From: Rutpela maculata
Lineage: Eukaryota > Arthropoda > Insecta > Coleoptera > Cerambycidae
Reading direction: 5' to 3'
Assembly (NCBI GenBank): GCA_936432065.2
Contig: OW386289.2
Location: 36,723,903-36,787,902 of the forward strand
DNA length: 64,000 nucleotides
Shown: one piece after another, positions 1 to 12,598 of the stretch
How positions within the stretch are numbered: the first letter of the stretch is position 1
How the letters are laid out: each line of letters begins with the position of its first letter
The notes under the pieces: generated by a model
The model's database searches: none
Seen by the model: the letters and a program-made list of their open reading frames with translations, nothing else
What the model was told of the DNA's origin: nothing
Made by a program: the position numbers and the translations under genes

Positions 1-270
1 GGATGTTTCAGAAAATATCTGTACGACCGCAGGAGAGCCGAATCTAGCGACTGCAACTACTGCAAAGCAGTCGACGACGCAGAGCACACACTCTTTGTGT
101 GTCAACGATGGAACGCAGAAAGGCTTGTGTACCAACAGACAACAGGAAATGTGTTTAATGCAATAAATATGATGGCAAGCCTAGTGGAGTCAGAAGAGAC
201 ATGGACACATGCATATAAAGTAGTCCGACAGATAATAGCGACTAAGGAGGGTGACTGTAGAGAGTTGTAG
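1..270 (+). pseudogene. R1-clade non-LTR retrotransposon ORF2, C-terminal end (element A)
   Basis: The frame is open from the first base to a TAG at 268-270. It is the last 89 codons of a non-LTR retrotransposon ORF2, the polyprotein that nicks target DNA and reverse transcribes the element RNA. It holds the C-terminal CCHC zinc finger of the R1 group (CNYC, then H and C in EHTLFVC). Nearly every residue matches the end of the copy at 2695-3560, so both belong to one family. The start lies outside the window, so I cannot say whether the copy is full length. It is in the same orientation as the two copies downstream. Confidence 0.85.
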
Positions 271-2694
<2,424 letters not shown>

Positions 2695-3560
2695 GAAAGA
2701 TCTCCCCAATACACTTTGTTATCTGTGGAAACCTGGTTACACCAAGCAAAGCGGTGAAATACCTGGGAGTGTGGGTGGACACCAAACTAACATTCGCAGA
2801 ACACGTTAACCAGTCTGTCAAAAAGGCGGAGAAAACCGCAACAGCGCTCTCTTGCCTTATGCCAAACATTGGAGGCCCTAGGGCATCAAAAAGAAGAGCT
2901 CTCGGCAGTGTAGTACACTCGCAGTTGCTGTACGCCGCACCAGTCTGGCACACGGTAACTGGAAACAAAAAGCTGACTCAAAGACTTTCCAGAATACAAA
3001 GGATGATGTCTATCAGAATCTGTAGTGCTTACAGGACAATATCAGCAGAAGCTGCGGGTGTTCTTGCCGGGATACCACCCGTGGAGCTACAGATCCAGGA
3101 AAGACTGGAAAAATACAACGGGGTACAGGCAGCAAATGCAAAAAGCAATCTTTCCACCCGATGGCAAGAGAAGTGGGACAACGGGCGGTACGGACGATGG
3201 ACGTGGAGCTTAATTCCTGTAATTCAAAAATGGCTTGATAGACCTTTTGGAGAAGTGGACTACTTCATTGCGCAGGCACTGTCAGGGCACGGATGTTTCA
3301 GAAAATATCTGTACGACCGCAGGAGAGCCGAATCTAGCGACTGCAACTACTGCAAGGCAGTCGACGACGCAGAGCACACACTCTTTGTGTGTCAGCGATG
3401 GAACGCAGAAAGGCTTGTGTACCAACAGGCAACAGGAAATGTGTTTAATGCAATAAATATGATGGCAAGCCTAGTGGAGTCAGAAGAGACATGGACACAT
3501 GCATATAAAGTAGTCCGACAAATAATAGCGACTAAGGAGGGTGACTGTAGAGATTTGTAG
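2695..3560 (+). pseudogene. R1-clade retrotransposon ORF2, 3' fragment (element C)
   Basis: The open frame runs from the GATA junction (RKISPIHF, matching element B residues just after its RT core) to TAG 3558-3560. Only the thumb and C-terminal part remain: KYLGVWVDTKLTF, YAAPVW, and the CCHC finger CNYC...H...C. The RT active site lies upstream of the truncation and is absent. It is near-identical to element A where they overlap, and about as diverged from B as separate families would be. The initial ATG at 2754 is internal, not a start. The copy is not functional by itself. Confidence 0.85.
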
Positions 3561-3954
<394 letters not shown>

Positions 3955-6238
3955 CTTCTAGCTCTGTATAATAAAATATATTCTGAGGGAAGCTACCCAA
4001 CCCGATGGAAGGAAGCTTTTATCATTCCGGTTCCCAAACAAGGCAAAGACCCTATTCTTGCAAGTAGTCACCGACCAATATCACTCACCTGCTGCCTGGG
4101 AAAATTGCTGGAAAAAATGGTTAGTTTTCGTCTCACCTGGGTATTAGAGTCAAGGAAACTTCTCTCTGCCCATCAAACTGGTTATCGAAAAGCTCGCTCT
4201 ACTTTAGACAATCTGGTACATATCGAAGACAGCATACAAAAAAGTTTCGCTGAAAGAAACCATCTCGTAGCTATATTTTTTGATCTCGAGAAAGCTTTCG
4301 ATATAACATGGAGGTTCGGAATCCTGGAAAAATTACATAAATGGGATGTACGAGGAAATATGCCCCGCTTCATTGAAAGTTTTCTGTGCGACCGTTCTTT
4401 CCGAGTTAGAATTGGCAACGAAATTTCAGAAAATCGCTCCTTAGAAAATGGCATACCTCGGGGCTCCACCCTAAGTGTAATGCTATTTGATATAGCAGTA
4501 AATAGTATAGTTGAGAGCATTGAATCTCCAGTCCAAAAATGTATGTACGTAGACGACCTTGCTATATTCTATAGTGCAAACACCATCGAGGAGATAGAGG
4601 AAAAGCTTGAACATAATATCAACAAAGTCTTAAGGGAAGCAGAAATATCCGGCTTCAAATTTTCCTCTACAAAAACTAAAGCGATACATTTTTGCCGACT
4701 ACGAAAACCCCACCGTGACCCACGAATAGAAATCCTGGGAACACCAACTGAATTCGTTAATTCATATACATTTCTGGGAGTTATCTTAAACAGAAAACTT
4801 CACTGGGACCATCAGATTGACAACATCGTAACAAAGTGTAAAAACATTATCAACATCTTTAGAGCTCTATCCAGCCTTAACTGGGGCTGTGATAGGGATA
4901 CTCTGATCAATCTGTATAAAACCCTTGTGTTGCCAAGAATCGACTACGGATGTATTATTTATGGTGCGGCTCGTAGAACCAAGTTGAAAAAACTTGATAA
5001 AATTCAGGGTACTGCTCTAAGACTCTCTCTAGGGGCTTTCCGCACTAGCCCACTTGAATCATTAAACTGCGAAGCCAGTATTCCGCCTCTGACCAACAGA
5101 AGACGACAACTTCTTCTAAACTACGCAATCACCGTGTGGTCTCAACCGGAACACATTAACTATGACTTACTGTTCAATGAAACCAACAGAGCTATTTACG
5201 AAGGCCGCAATACTATCACCAAACCAGTTAGCGTAAGAATCGAAGAGGCACTAAACTCTTTGTCAATAAACTTACCGGAAATGTTCAGTAGAGGTCCAAG
5301 TGAGGTCCCTCCTTGGACGACTGGTTTTTCAGGAAATGATCCTTGATTGTACAATATTCAAAAAGGCAGAAACAAACAGATACTTACTTTTAACAAAATT
5401 CTGGTCGATACTAGAAAAACACCCTGGAAGCCAGGTTATCTATACAGATGGATCAAAAACAGATCACGGGGTAGGAAGTGCATTTGCAATCCTGAGTAGA
5501 ACATTTTCATGGTCACTTCCACATTATGCGTGTATCTTTACAGCTGAGTTATATGCTATTTGGCAAGCATTACAATATATAGACGAAGCTCCTTGGCGTA
5601 ATACACTAATATGTTCGGATTCCTTAAGTTCTCTTCAAGCCCTTTCAAATACTCACAGTCTGGATCCCCTTGTGCAAAAAGTTCTTGCACTCATAAACAA
5701 ACTTAAAAACGATTCCAAGGACATAATCCTTGTATGGGTTCCAAGTCATATAGGAATTCGAGGTAATGAACTTGCGGACCAAGCAGCACGGGACGCAACA
5801 GAAAATAAAACTGACGAAAACATTCCAGCGCACCATCTTGACATGAAAAATCATGTCAAAAACAAAAGCATTGAAAGCTGGCAGGAGGACTGGTCTCGAA
5901 ATGAAGCACGTCTCAAAACGACGAAACCTTCTGTAGGTTTTTGGAACTTCCCAATAGAACTGAAGAAAAGAGAAAAGGTGGCAATTACGCGACTAAGAAT
6001 CGGACATACCCGACTTACAAGTTCATTTATGTTAACTGGTACCAGACAACCCAGATGTGAGGAATGTCAATCCTACTTGACGGTGAGCCATGTACTTCTT
6101 TTCTGTACCAAGTACGCGGGGACAAGACTACGACTTAAAATGTCTAACGAATTAAGTACATGCTTAAACAATGAGGCCAAAAATGTTGAAAAACTCAAAC
6201 AATTTCTACATGAAACGGGATTAATCAAGAACCTTTGA
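3955..6238 (+). pseudogene. I-clade non-LTR retrotransposon ORF2: RT plus RNase H, truncated and frameshifted
   Basis: The frame is open from the AAAT junction (ALYNKIYSEG...WKEAFIIPVPK) and carries RT motifs HRPISLTCCLGK, GYRKARSTLDN, FDLEKAFD, GIPRGSTLS and the active site YVDDLAIF near 4546. The C-terminal part has LRLSLGAFRTSP, typical of I-clade elements. At about 5330-5346 the frame is lost by a short indel. It continues one frame over from about 5347 with a full RNase H domain: YTDGS near 5449, FTAELYAI, CSDSLSSLQ, and WVPSHIGIRGNELAD near 5735. A terminal C-x2-C...H...C finger (CEEC, H, C) follows before the stop at 6236-6238. The endonuclease region is missing. Source of RNase H for second-strand synthesis is known for I elements; activity here is excluded by truncation and frameshift. 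Confidence 0.8.
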
Positions 6239-6300
6239 TTAAATCGGCGAAACAATTACGTGACAGCGGCTAATAACCTAGGTAGTTGATGCCGCTAGGA
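6239..6300 (+). other. I-clade element 3' UTR with short terminal stem-loop
   Basis: Sixty bases from the stop codon to the tail. AGCGGC at 6265-6270 can pair with GCCGCT at 6291-6296, directly before the AAAT tail. This placement parallels the R1-element hairpins, but only one copy is available, so covariation cannot be tested. Confidence 0.45.
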
Positions 6301-6720
<420 letters not shown>

Positions 6721-6902
6721 AAACAAGCTAAAAACGTACTTTTCGCCAATTTACTGAGCTTTTTATATATAATTGTTACACATTCTATAGGATACTCTTC
6801 GCAGTTTTCTTCTAAATAATGTTAGTTTTTGGACATCCTAAATTTTGTGATACCATCTTTATTGTGAAAAAAATTTGATTAAAAAAAAAATGAAAAAGAA
6901 AA

Positions 6903-6970
6903 TCCAACCTGTGGGATTCGAACACGGGATCTTTGGATTGCAACGCAAAGCTTTAGCCGCTGCGCCACCA
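6903..6970 (-). other. tRNA-like Pol III promoter remnant (box A and box B)
   Basis: On the minus strand TGGCGCAGCGGCTAA (6954-6968) resembles box A and GTTCGAATCC resembles box B, about 30 bases apart, followed by T runs that could terminate Pol III. The T-stem does not pair properly, and the anticodon arm would have an over-long loop. I read this as a tRNA-derived SINE head or a decayed tRNA, not a working tRNA. A more broken version lies at 41627-41720. Confidence 0.5.
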
Positions 6971-7288
6971 CCTATTGCTAGAAAAATTGATTGTCTGTGA
7001 TATATATCATTCGACATTCATACATATTTCACTTCTATGAAATATATATAAATAAGTAAACTTAATAAACAAAAAAAAATTATTATGGAAATAATATCTC
7101 GTAAGATTTCCATTTTAGTACAAGCGACAAAAATTAAGAGAATTTTTTTTTTTTATTAAATAATTAATAACTTTTTTATTAACTGATCGATTTTCTTCAA
7201 AAACAATAGCTAACACTAACTTACTTTCTAAATTTCAATACAATCGGATTTTTCTTTCTTAAGTTATCGTGCTTACAAGAAACGTGAC

Positions 7289-7400
7289 GAACGGACAGAC
7301 GGACGGACAGACGGGCGGACAGACGGACGGACAGACGGACGGACAGACGGACGGACAGACGGACGGACAGACGGACGGACAGACGGACGGACAGACGGAC
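7289..7400 (+). repeat. GACGGACA octamer minisatellite
   Basis: About 14 tandem units of GACGGACA in copy 1 of the interspersed repeat. Only about four units remain at the same place in copy 2 (42045-42080), so this is a length-variable internal array. Confidence 0.9.
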
Positions 7401-7637
7401 ATTTTGAAAGTTGTTCAGAATTCGTTCACTAACACAATAATACGAAATTTTTTTCTCTACGAGCGATATTTATGATTTTAGAAATGTGCCGATCAAATAC
7501 AATACTCTTCGTTTTTGCAAAGAGTATAATAATATGGTTGCCTGTCGTTCAGGTAAAAATTCTCGTTTTCGCAGATCTGACTTATTTTTTTTAGTGTATG
7601 ATTTTATCGGTCACCAATTTAATGTGGTTTGGATTGT

Positions 7638-7932
7638 CAAATAATTAGATTTGTTCTCAAAATGGTAGATCTGTCACCAACTTGTTAACACCAAACTATT
7701 TCAAAACGATTATCTATAAATTTATGTACAATCAAACGAAAATGTAATTAGTCATCAAATAATTAGATTTGTTCAAAGAATGATAGATCGGTCACCAACT
7801 TGTTAACACCAAACTATTTCAAAACGATTATCTATAAATTTATGTACAATCATCCGAAAACGCGAAAACGTAATTAGTCATCAAATAATTAAATTCGTTC
7901 AAAGAATGATAGATCTGTCATCAACTTGTTAA
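7638..7932 (+). repeat. Tandem array of a 118-126 bp unit, interrupted
   Basis: Units begin with CAAATAATTA at 7638, 7756 and 7882. Copies 1 and 2 share GTTAACACCAAACTATTTC and following sequence. Copy 3 breaks off at TTAA 7929-7932. Exactly the missing continuation, CACCAAACTATTTCAAAAC, is found at 16054 after a second TTAA. No gene lies between 7531 and 7932. Confidence 0.85.
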
Positions 7933-7933
7933 T

Positions 7934-8021
7934 GTAGAAGAACGCACTACCGGGCGTCAAAATGACGCGACACCAATTTATTTCTCAGGGGCGCCAGTTG
8001 CGTATTACCCCGTTCTTCTAC
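7934..8021. repeat. Short inverted repeat, 11-bp arms
   Basis: GTAGAAGAACG at 7934-7944 is the exact inverse of CGTTCTTCTAC at 8011-8021. The left arm is the terminus of the 8.1-kb insertion. This may be a small hairpin at the transposon end. The remaining sequence to 8960 holds no convincing gene; a 60-codon frame at 8164 is not supported. Confidence 0.6.
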
Positions 8022-8962
8022 CTCCCAGGCGGGTTCGAGATAAGATGCACTTCGATAGCCGGATAATGGACCAAGGCTGCACTACCACAGATCGGTAATG
8101 ACGCTCTCTCTGGACATGAATTTCCTCGTTAGAGGTTTAGGTACCTCTTAATTTTCTGGATTTTTGCATAAAAAAATCCCAACCGAAGAATTTCTCTGCG
8201 GAGGGATTAATTTTTGTACGCGGTATCCACGTTTTGATTTGCTAATAACGGATTCTACCCCTCAGGGATTTCTCAAAAAACGCATAAAAAAATCCCTATC
8301 GAACCTCCGTAAAGCAAACAGAAGGTCGAGTGTTAATGTGAATTAACTCGACACATCCGGCTTTCGATACGAATGTTCCAGGGATTATAGACCGTCAACA
8401 GGCCTCAAGATCAATTAAAAAACAATAGTTCAAAAAATCCGTTTATTTAACAGAAATGGTTATACAAAATTTTCAAGATAAGAATCGTGCCTTCCCCAAT
8501 CAAGGTAATGGCTTTCAGACCATACAAGCGAGAGCGCTTACGCTAACGATCGATTAGGTAGAAAAGATTCATGCATACCTTCTCAGAATCAAAATGCGAG
8601 CTTTTTAGAGAAGTCTGAGACTATTTGTAATTCATAATTACGGCTGACTGATATTAACTTAAAAAAGTTTTACTAAATGAATTTAGTTTCGCTAGAGTAC
8701 TTAGCTTTAAAGTTCTTGTATCGTGGAGATTCACGTACTCAAACACATTCGTGAGGACTTATAACTGCATAAGTTTAATGGCGTTCGATCAGTCCACGAT
8801 TTACTTGCTCCTATGCAGTTGTTCAATATTATCGATATGGCAGCAACCCACCTTCGAGCGACTTTTAGGCAAAATTGAATTTTTGGGTTTTTATGCACAA
8901 GGCGTTTTCCTCTGTAACTTTGTCATTTGGAAAGCCCTGCTATTTATTGGCTTTCCTACCAT

Positions 8963-9290
8963 TAGTTAGGCGGATTTCAGTAAAAAAACACAACAATTGT
9001 GCTATTAATGAAGAAAGCATGAAACTTTCAGAGATTGTTCTATATACAATTCTAATCATTTAAAAATAAGGAGCCGTCCAATATACCTTTAAATAACAAA
9101 ATGGCGTCCATTTAAAGACGACGCCTACTCGCACATATAATACTTTAAATATCCCGGCTCTAGTTTGTTCGATTTTAATAATCTTTTTAAATTATGATTT
9201 CTCTTTAATGGAACTTTCTTTCAGTTATTATAACTTTCTTCCCAAGTTTACAGTTTGAGATAAAAACCTCGAAAAAAAGAAAAATTTGCA
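8963..9290 (+). repeat. Left long terminal inverted repeat of XPG-like transposon E1
   Basis: About 330 bp that align, in inverse, with 14825-15150 at roughly 75-80% by eye. Shared blocks include TAGTTAGGCGGATTTCAGTA, TTAATGAAGAAAGCATGAAA, AATAAGGAGCC, AACAAAATGGC and GCGCCTACTCG. Weaker similarity continues outward to a shared TGCACAAGGC (8894 and 15233). The outer limit is therefore uncertain. Confidence 0.85.
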
Positions 9291-9764
9291 TTATATTATT
9301 CAGTTTTACACTGGTTCACTGTTAAACTATGTCATATAACAAATATTAAAATAACGTAAATGGCTTTCATTTAATACCTTTCTGCTCACGGCAAAAAAGT
9401 ATTTTTTGTTAAATACCCAAAAGCAATGATTGCGCGTTCTAACATGTCGCCGCGCTAACACCGACCCGTCCCGTCCCCACTTATAATTACGCAACGTATC
9501 TATCTATTTGTTTTGCTACTTTTACACAACCCGATTGTGCGTGACTGTGCTCTTATTAAGAACTAATCATAATTATATTACTAAATGCAGTATATAAAAG
9601 TAAATACCTAGGTAAGAAATTTTAGTTATACATAATTTTTAAACACATGATTTTATGATTTGTTTGTTTATTTTTAGATAAACGAACTTTTTGTGTTACA
9701 AAAAATAGCAGGATATATTTAAAACTAGACGATAAAGGTAAGACAGACCAATTAAACCAATGTA

Positions 9765-10148
9765 CAGGGTGTTAGTAGTATATTTTAGCAAATTGTTAAT
9801 ATATTTTCTCCTTCCTCTAACTGTTACTAAGTAGTTACAGTAAAGAGATAGGCATTTGGTCATTGTATCTGTTTTAAAAATAAATAACTAAATAAAAAAT
9901 ATTTTCAAAAAATCTGCAAAACTGCCGGGTGTCAAAATTCGTTTTATATCTGCTTTATTGCATTTTTTCTTAACATATTGTAAAATATATCTAATCATTT
10001 ACAATGATAACCCTTCAAAGATCGATATTGCATTATTTTTTTCTCGAAAATACCGTTTGATTTTAGACCCCTTGTACAAAATTTTCTTGTTCTTTATAAT
10101 TCTTATATCACCTGTTAATATAGTAGCACTCACCCTACTAACATCCTG
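9765..10148. mobile_element. Small TIR element (MITE-like) upstream of the XPG-like gene
   Basis: CAGGGTGTTAGTAG at 9765-9778 mirrors CTACTAACATCCTG at 10135-10148 (one mismatch). TA lies at 9763-9764 and again at 10149-10150. A CAGGGTG start with a TA target is the pattern of Tc1/mariner-type MITEs. The inner sequence is non-coding. It lies only about 20 bp before the first frame of the XPG-like gene, so it may affect that gene's promoter. Confidence 0.6.
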
Positions 10149-10170
10149 TATTTTAATTTATAGTTAACGT

Positions 10171-10840
10171 ATGATGGAAACCGATACTATTAATGCGAAG
10201 GTTATAAATTGGCAAAATTGTGCCCTTTGTCAATGTACTTCATCTGAATGTTTGATAGACCCCATGAAAAGTAGAGCTATGATATCTGAAGACTGTTACG
10301 GGCTGCTAGCAACTGCTATTACTAACTTTCAAGTCCTGGGGTCTGTCCCAATAAAAGTAAACCCCAAGTTGTTAGATGAAGGCATGGGTATCAAGGCAAC
10401 ACTTGTAGCACATAATGCAAAGTGGCATAAGTCGTGTCGTATGAAACTACACATAAGGGTTCTGAAAAAACTTAAAAGGGAGCCTCGCCTGGAACCGGAG
10501 GAGGAAACAATAACTACAGATCTCCAGGTTGCATCGACTTCAAAGATAAATCTTAGAAAGGCACAGGCTAACTCTGCACCTGTATGTTTTTTTTTGTAAC
10601 GGCGAAGAAAAACCTGAGGAAAAATTACATGTTGCTTTAACGCTGAGTCTTCATAATAAAGTCAAGGAATGTGCAACCAAGCTAGGCGATGATACTCTAT
10701 TGGGCAAACTAAACAAAGGCGACATGGTAGCTCAAAATGCTGTGTATCATAAAAAATGTTTGAATAAGTTGTACAATAAGTGCAGACAAATGCCGGCACC
10801 TGAACATAATAATGACAGCATAGTTGAATTGAATCAATAG
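10171..10840 (+). pseudogene. XPG-like transposon gene, N-terminal double zinc module (E1, part 1)
   Basis: It starts at ATG 10171. The first module has C-x2-C at residues 17-20 and WHKSC at residues 85-89 (H86, C89), spaced about 65 residues apart. The frame stops at 10597 right after a run of nine T (10587-10595). One base out of phase the same protein goes on with a second module (CFFC, then YHKKC near 10760) up to TAG 10838-10840. So two tandem zinc-binding modules are present, as at 33256-34137. Function is unknown to me; by position they are likely DNA or RNA binding. The break is either decay, a homopolymer sequencing error, or slippage at the T run. Confidence 0.7.
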
Positions 10841-12525
10841 TTTTAGCAGAATTGATTACCTATATTAATGATACTAGAAATGACACAGCAAGTTCATCAG
10901 TCTTTAAAGTTTCAGACCTTTTAAAGATATACACAGAGCGATTGCATCAGCTGGGAGTTACGGTACAGGGCCGTATTCATAGCACCAAGCTGAAGGAACG
11001 TATACTATCTCAAATAGATGATATGAAATCGTTTAATAAAGGTCGAGATAGCTTTCTTGCATTTGACAGCGACGTAGACAACGTTATCTACAAGGCTTAT
11101 CAGAATAAACTTGACGACAACGCTAACATACTCTCCAAAGCAGCTGCTATAGTACGCAATGATATGTTGCAACATTCAGTCAAGTTCGCGTACAAATTTG
11201 AAGAAAACAGCCAAGAAGATGCTGTTCCTTCGTCTCTGCAGTCTCTCGTCAGCATGATTTTATATGGCACAAACATTAAAGAGCGTGTTTCCAGTACTAC
11301 ACCGGCACAACCAGTGTTGACTATTTCGCAGCTACTACTTTTTAATTGTAAATCAGCGCGAGCAGATCCAGGAGTTATGTACCATCCACGCATACGTGAG
11401 CCACCTATACCTGTAGGTCTTGGACTTTACATACATACACATACGCGGCAACGCAAAATTTTGGACATGATGTTTGATCTGGGTTTGTGTGTGTCATATG
11501 ACCGTGTTCTGGAAATCTCTAATTGCATCGCTGAAAGTCTTTGTGACACATATAAGCAAGACAACGTTGTTTGTCCCCCGAACTTGATAAAAAACACATT
11601 CACAACAGCGGCAGGTGACAACATCGATCATAATCCGTCGGCTACAACATCTCAAACATCGTTTCATGGGACGGGTATTTCTCTCTTCCAACATCCATCC
11701 ATTGAACAAGTAGGGGAGCCGTGGATGACCATGGAAATTCCTTCAAGGGCAACAACTAAAACAGTTGCCCATTTGCCTGACTTCTATACAAACATTAACC
11801 CAATACTAAAACTACGTCCTAATGTGACTACACCTAAAGTTAATGGGCCTTACACGGGCAACTTATCAGCTGTAAAAGAAGCAAAAGAAAGGGAACACCA
11901 GTGGTTGCATCACGTCAAAAATAATGTTTCTTGTAGTACAGATGCAGCAACGCAAAACTTATCATGGTCGGTGTACCATGCAAATAATATTCATAAACAG
12001 AATCATCCCTCTAGTATAGGGGCACTTCTTCCACTTCTAAAAGAGCCATCTCATACGCCCGCTATGATAGCTCATGTGCTAATTATTATTGCGAAGGCTG
12101 TTAATATCCTTAATCCAGGTCAATCTCCCGTCGTAGCTTTCGACCAGCCTTTGTTTGCTCTTGCAAAGCAGCTGCAATGGAATCAACCAGAAATATTTGG
12201 CGAAGATAAATTTGTCATGTTTGGAGGTTTGCACATCGAACAGGCGTTTTTGAAAGTAATTGGACGTTGGCTGGAAGGTAGCGGATGGACACATATATTA
12301 ATAGATGCAGAAGTTGCAACTACAGGAACGGCTGAATCCTTTCTTAGCGTAGCACACATCTTGCGAACTAGAAAGGCCCATCAGGTGACAATATGTGCTT
12401 TATTCATTTTGCTCCACAAAGCTTTTAAAACCACAAACAAAGGCAACGACGACAACAATAGTGATGTGGAAGAGTGGTGTGAGCATCGTAAGAAAGAAAG
12501 CTTTTTTTTAGATACTGGTTCATAA
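10828..12525 (+). pseudogene. XPG-like transposon gene, middle region (E1, part 2)
   Basis: About 560 codons follow part 1, after another phase change near 10830. Conserved-looking blocks include LLKIYTERLHQLG, HSTKLKERILSQ, GRDSFLAFD, LAKQLQW, VVAFDQPLFA and FGGLHIEQAFL. The Asp in AFDQPL and the His in GGLHIE look like a possible metal site, but this is an inference from charge and spacing only. The frame ends at 12523-12525 just after a run of eight T (12502-12509). Coding-like sequence resumes in another frame. I recall similar uncharacterised proteins from arthropods, cnidarians and fish, usually in many copies per genome. No name for this domain can be given safely. Confidence 0.65.
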
Positions 12526-12598
12526 CGTTACAACTTGAGCTGTTACTTAACATGTATGTACAATCGTTGCGCACTGGGAACTTTTATTTATACATTGA

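Larger units (their letters stand above)
6824..7530 (+). repeat. Interspersed repeat, copy 1 (tRNA-like box plus GACGGACA minisatellite)
   Basis: It matches 40956-42140 in the same order. Shared blocks are GTTTTTGGACAT near the left end, an A-rich stretch, the box with GATTCGAAC, a TA-rich part with CGTAAGATTT, TTAAGTTATCGTGCTTACAAG, the minisatellite, CATTTTGAAAGTTGTTC, and GCTTCGTTTTTGC-like sequence at the right end. No protein is coded. It is a non-autonomous dispersed repeat; I cannot assign its class firmly. Confidence 0.7.

Noticed and set aside
6903..6970. Functional tRNA gene on the minus strand
   Set aside because: The T-stem mispairs and the anticodon loop would be too long; only the box A and box B motifs are convincing.
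7289..7400. CRISPR-like array
   Set aside because: Octamer units without spacers, inside an interspersed repeat of a eukaryotic genome.
7933..8960. LTR of a retrotransposon (TG start, 5-kb-scale spacing)
   Set aside because: The right flank 15151-16049 has no matching copy, so an LTR pair is excluded; a solo LTR end could not be located.
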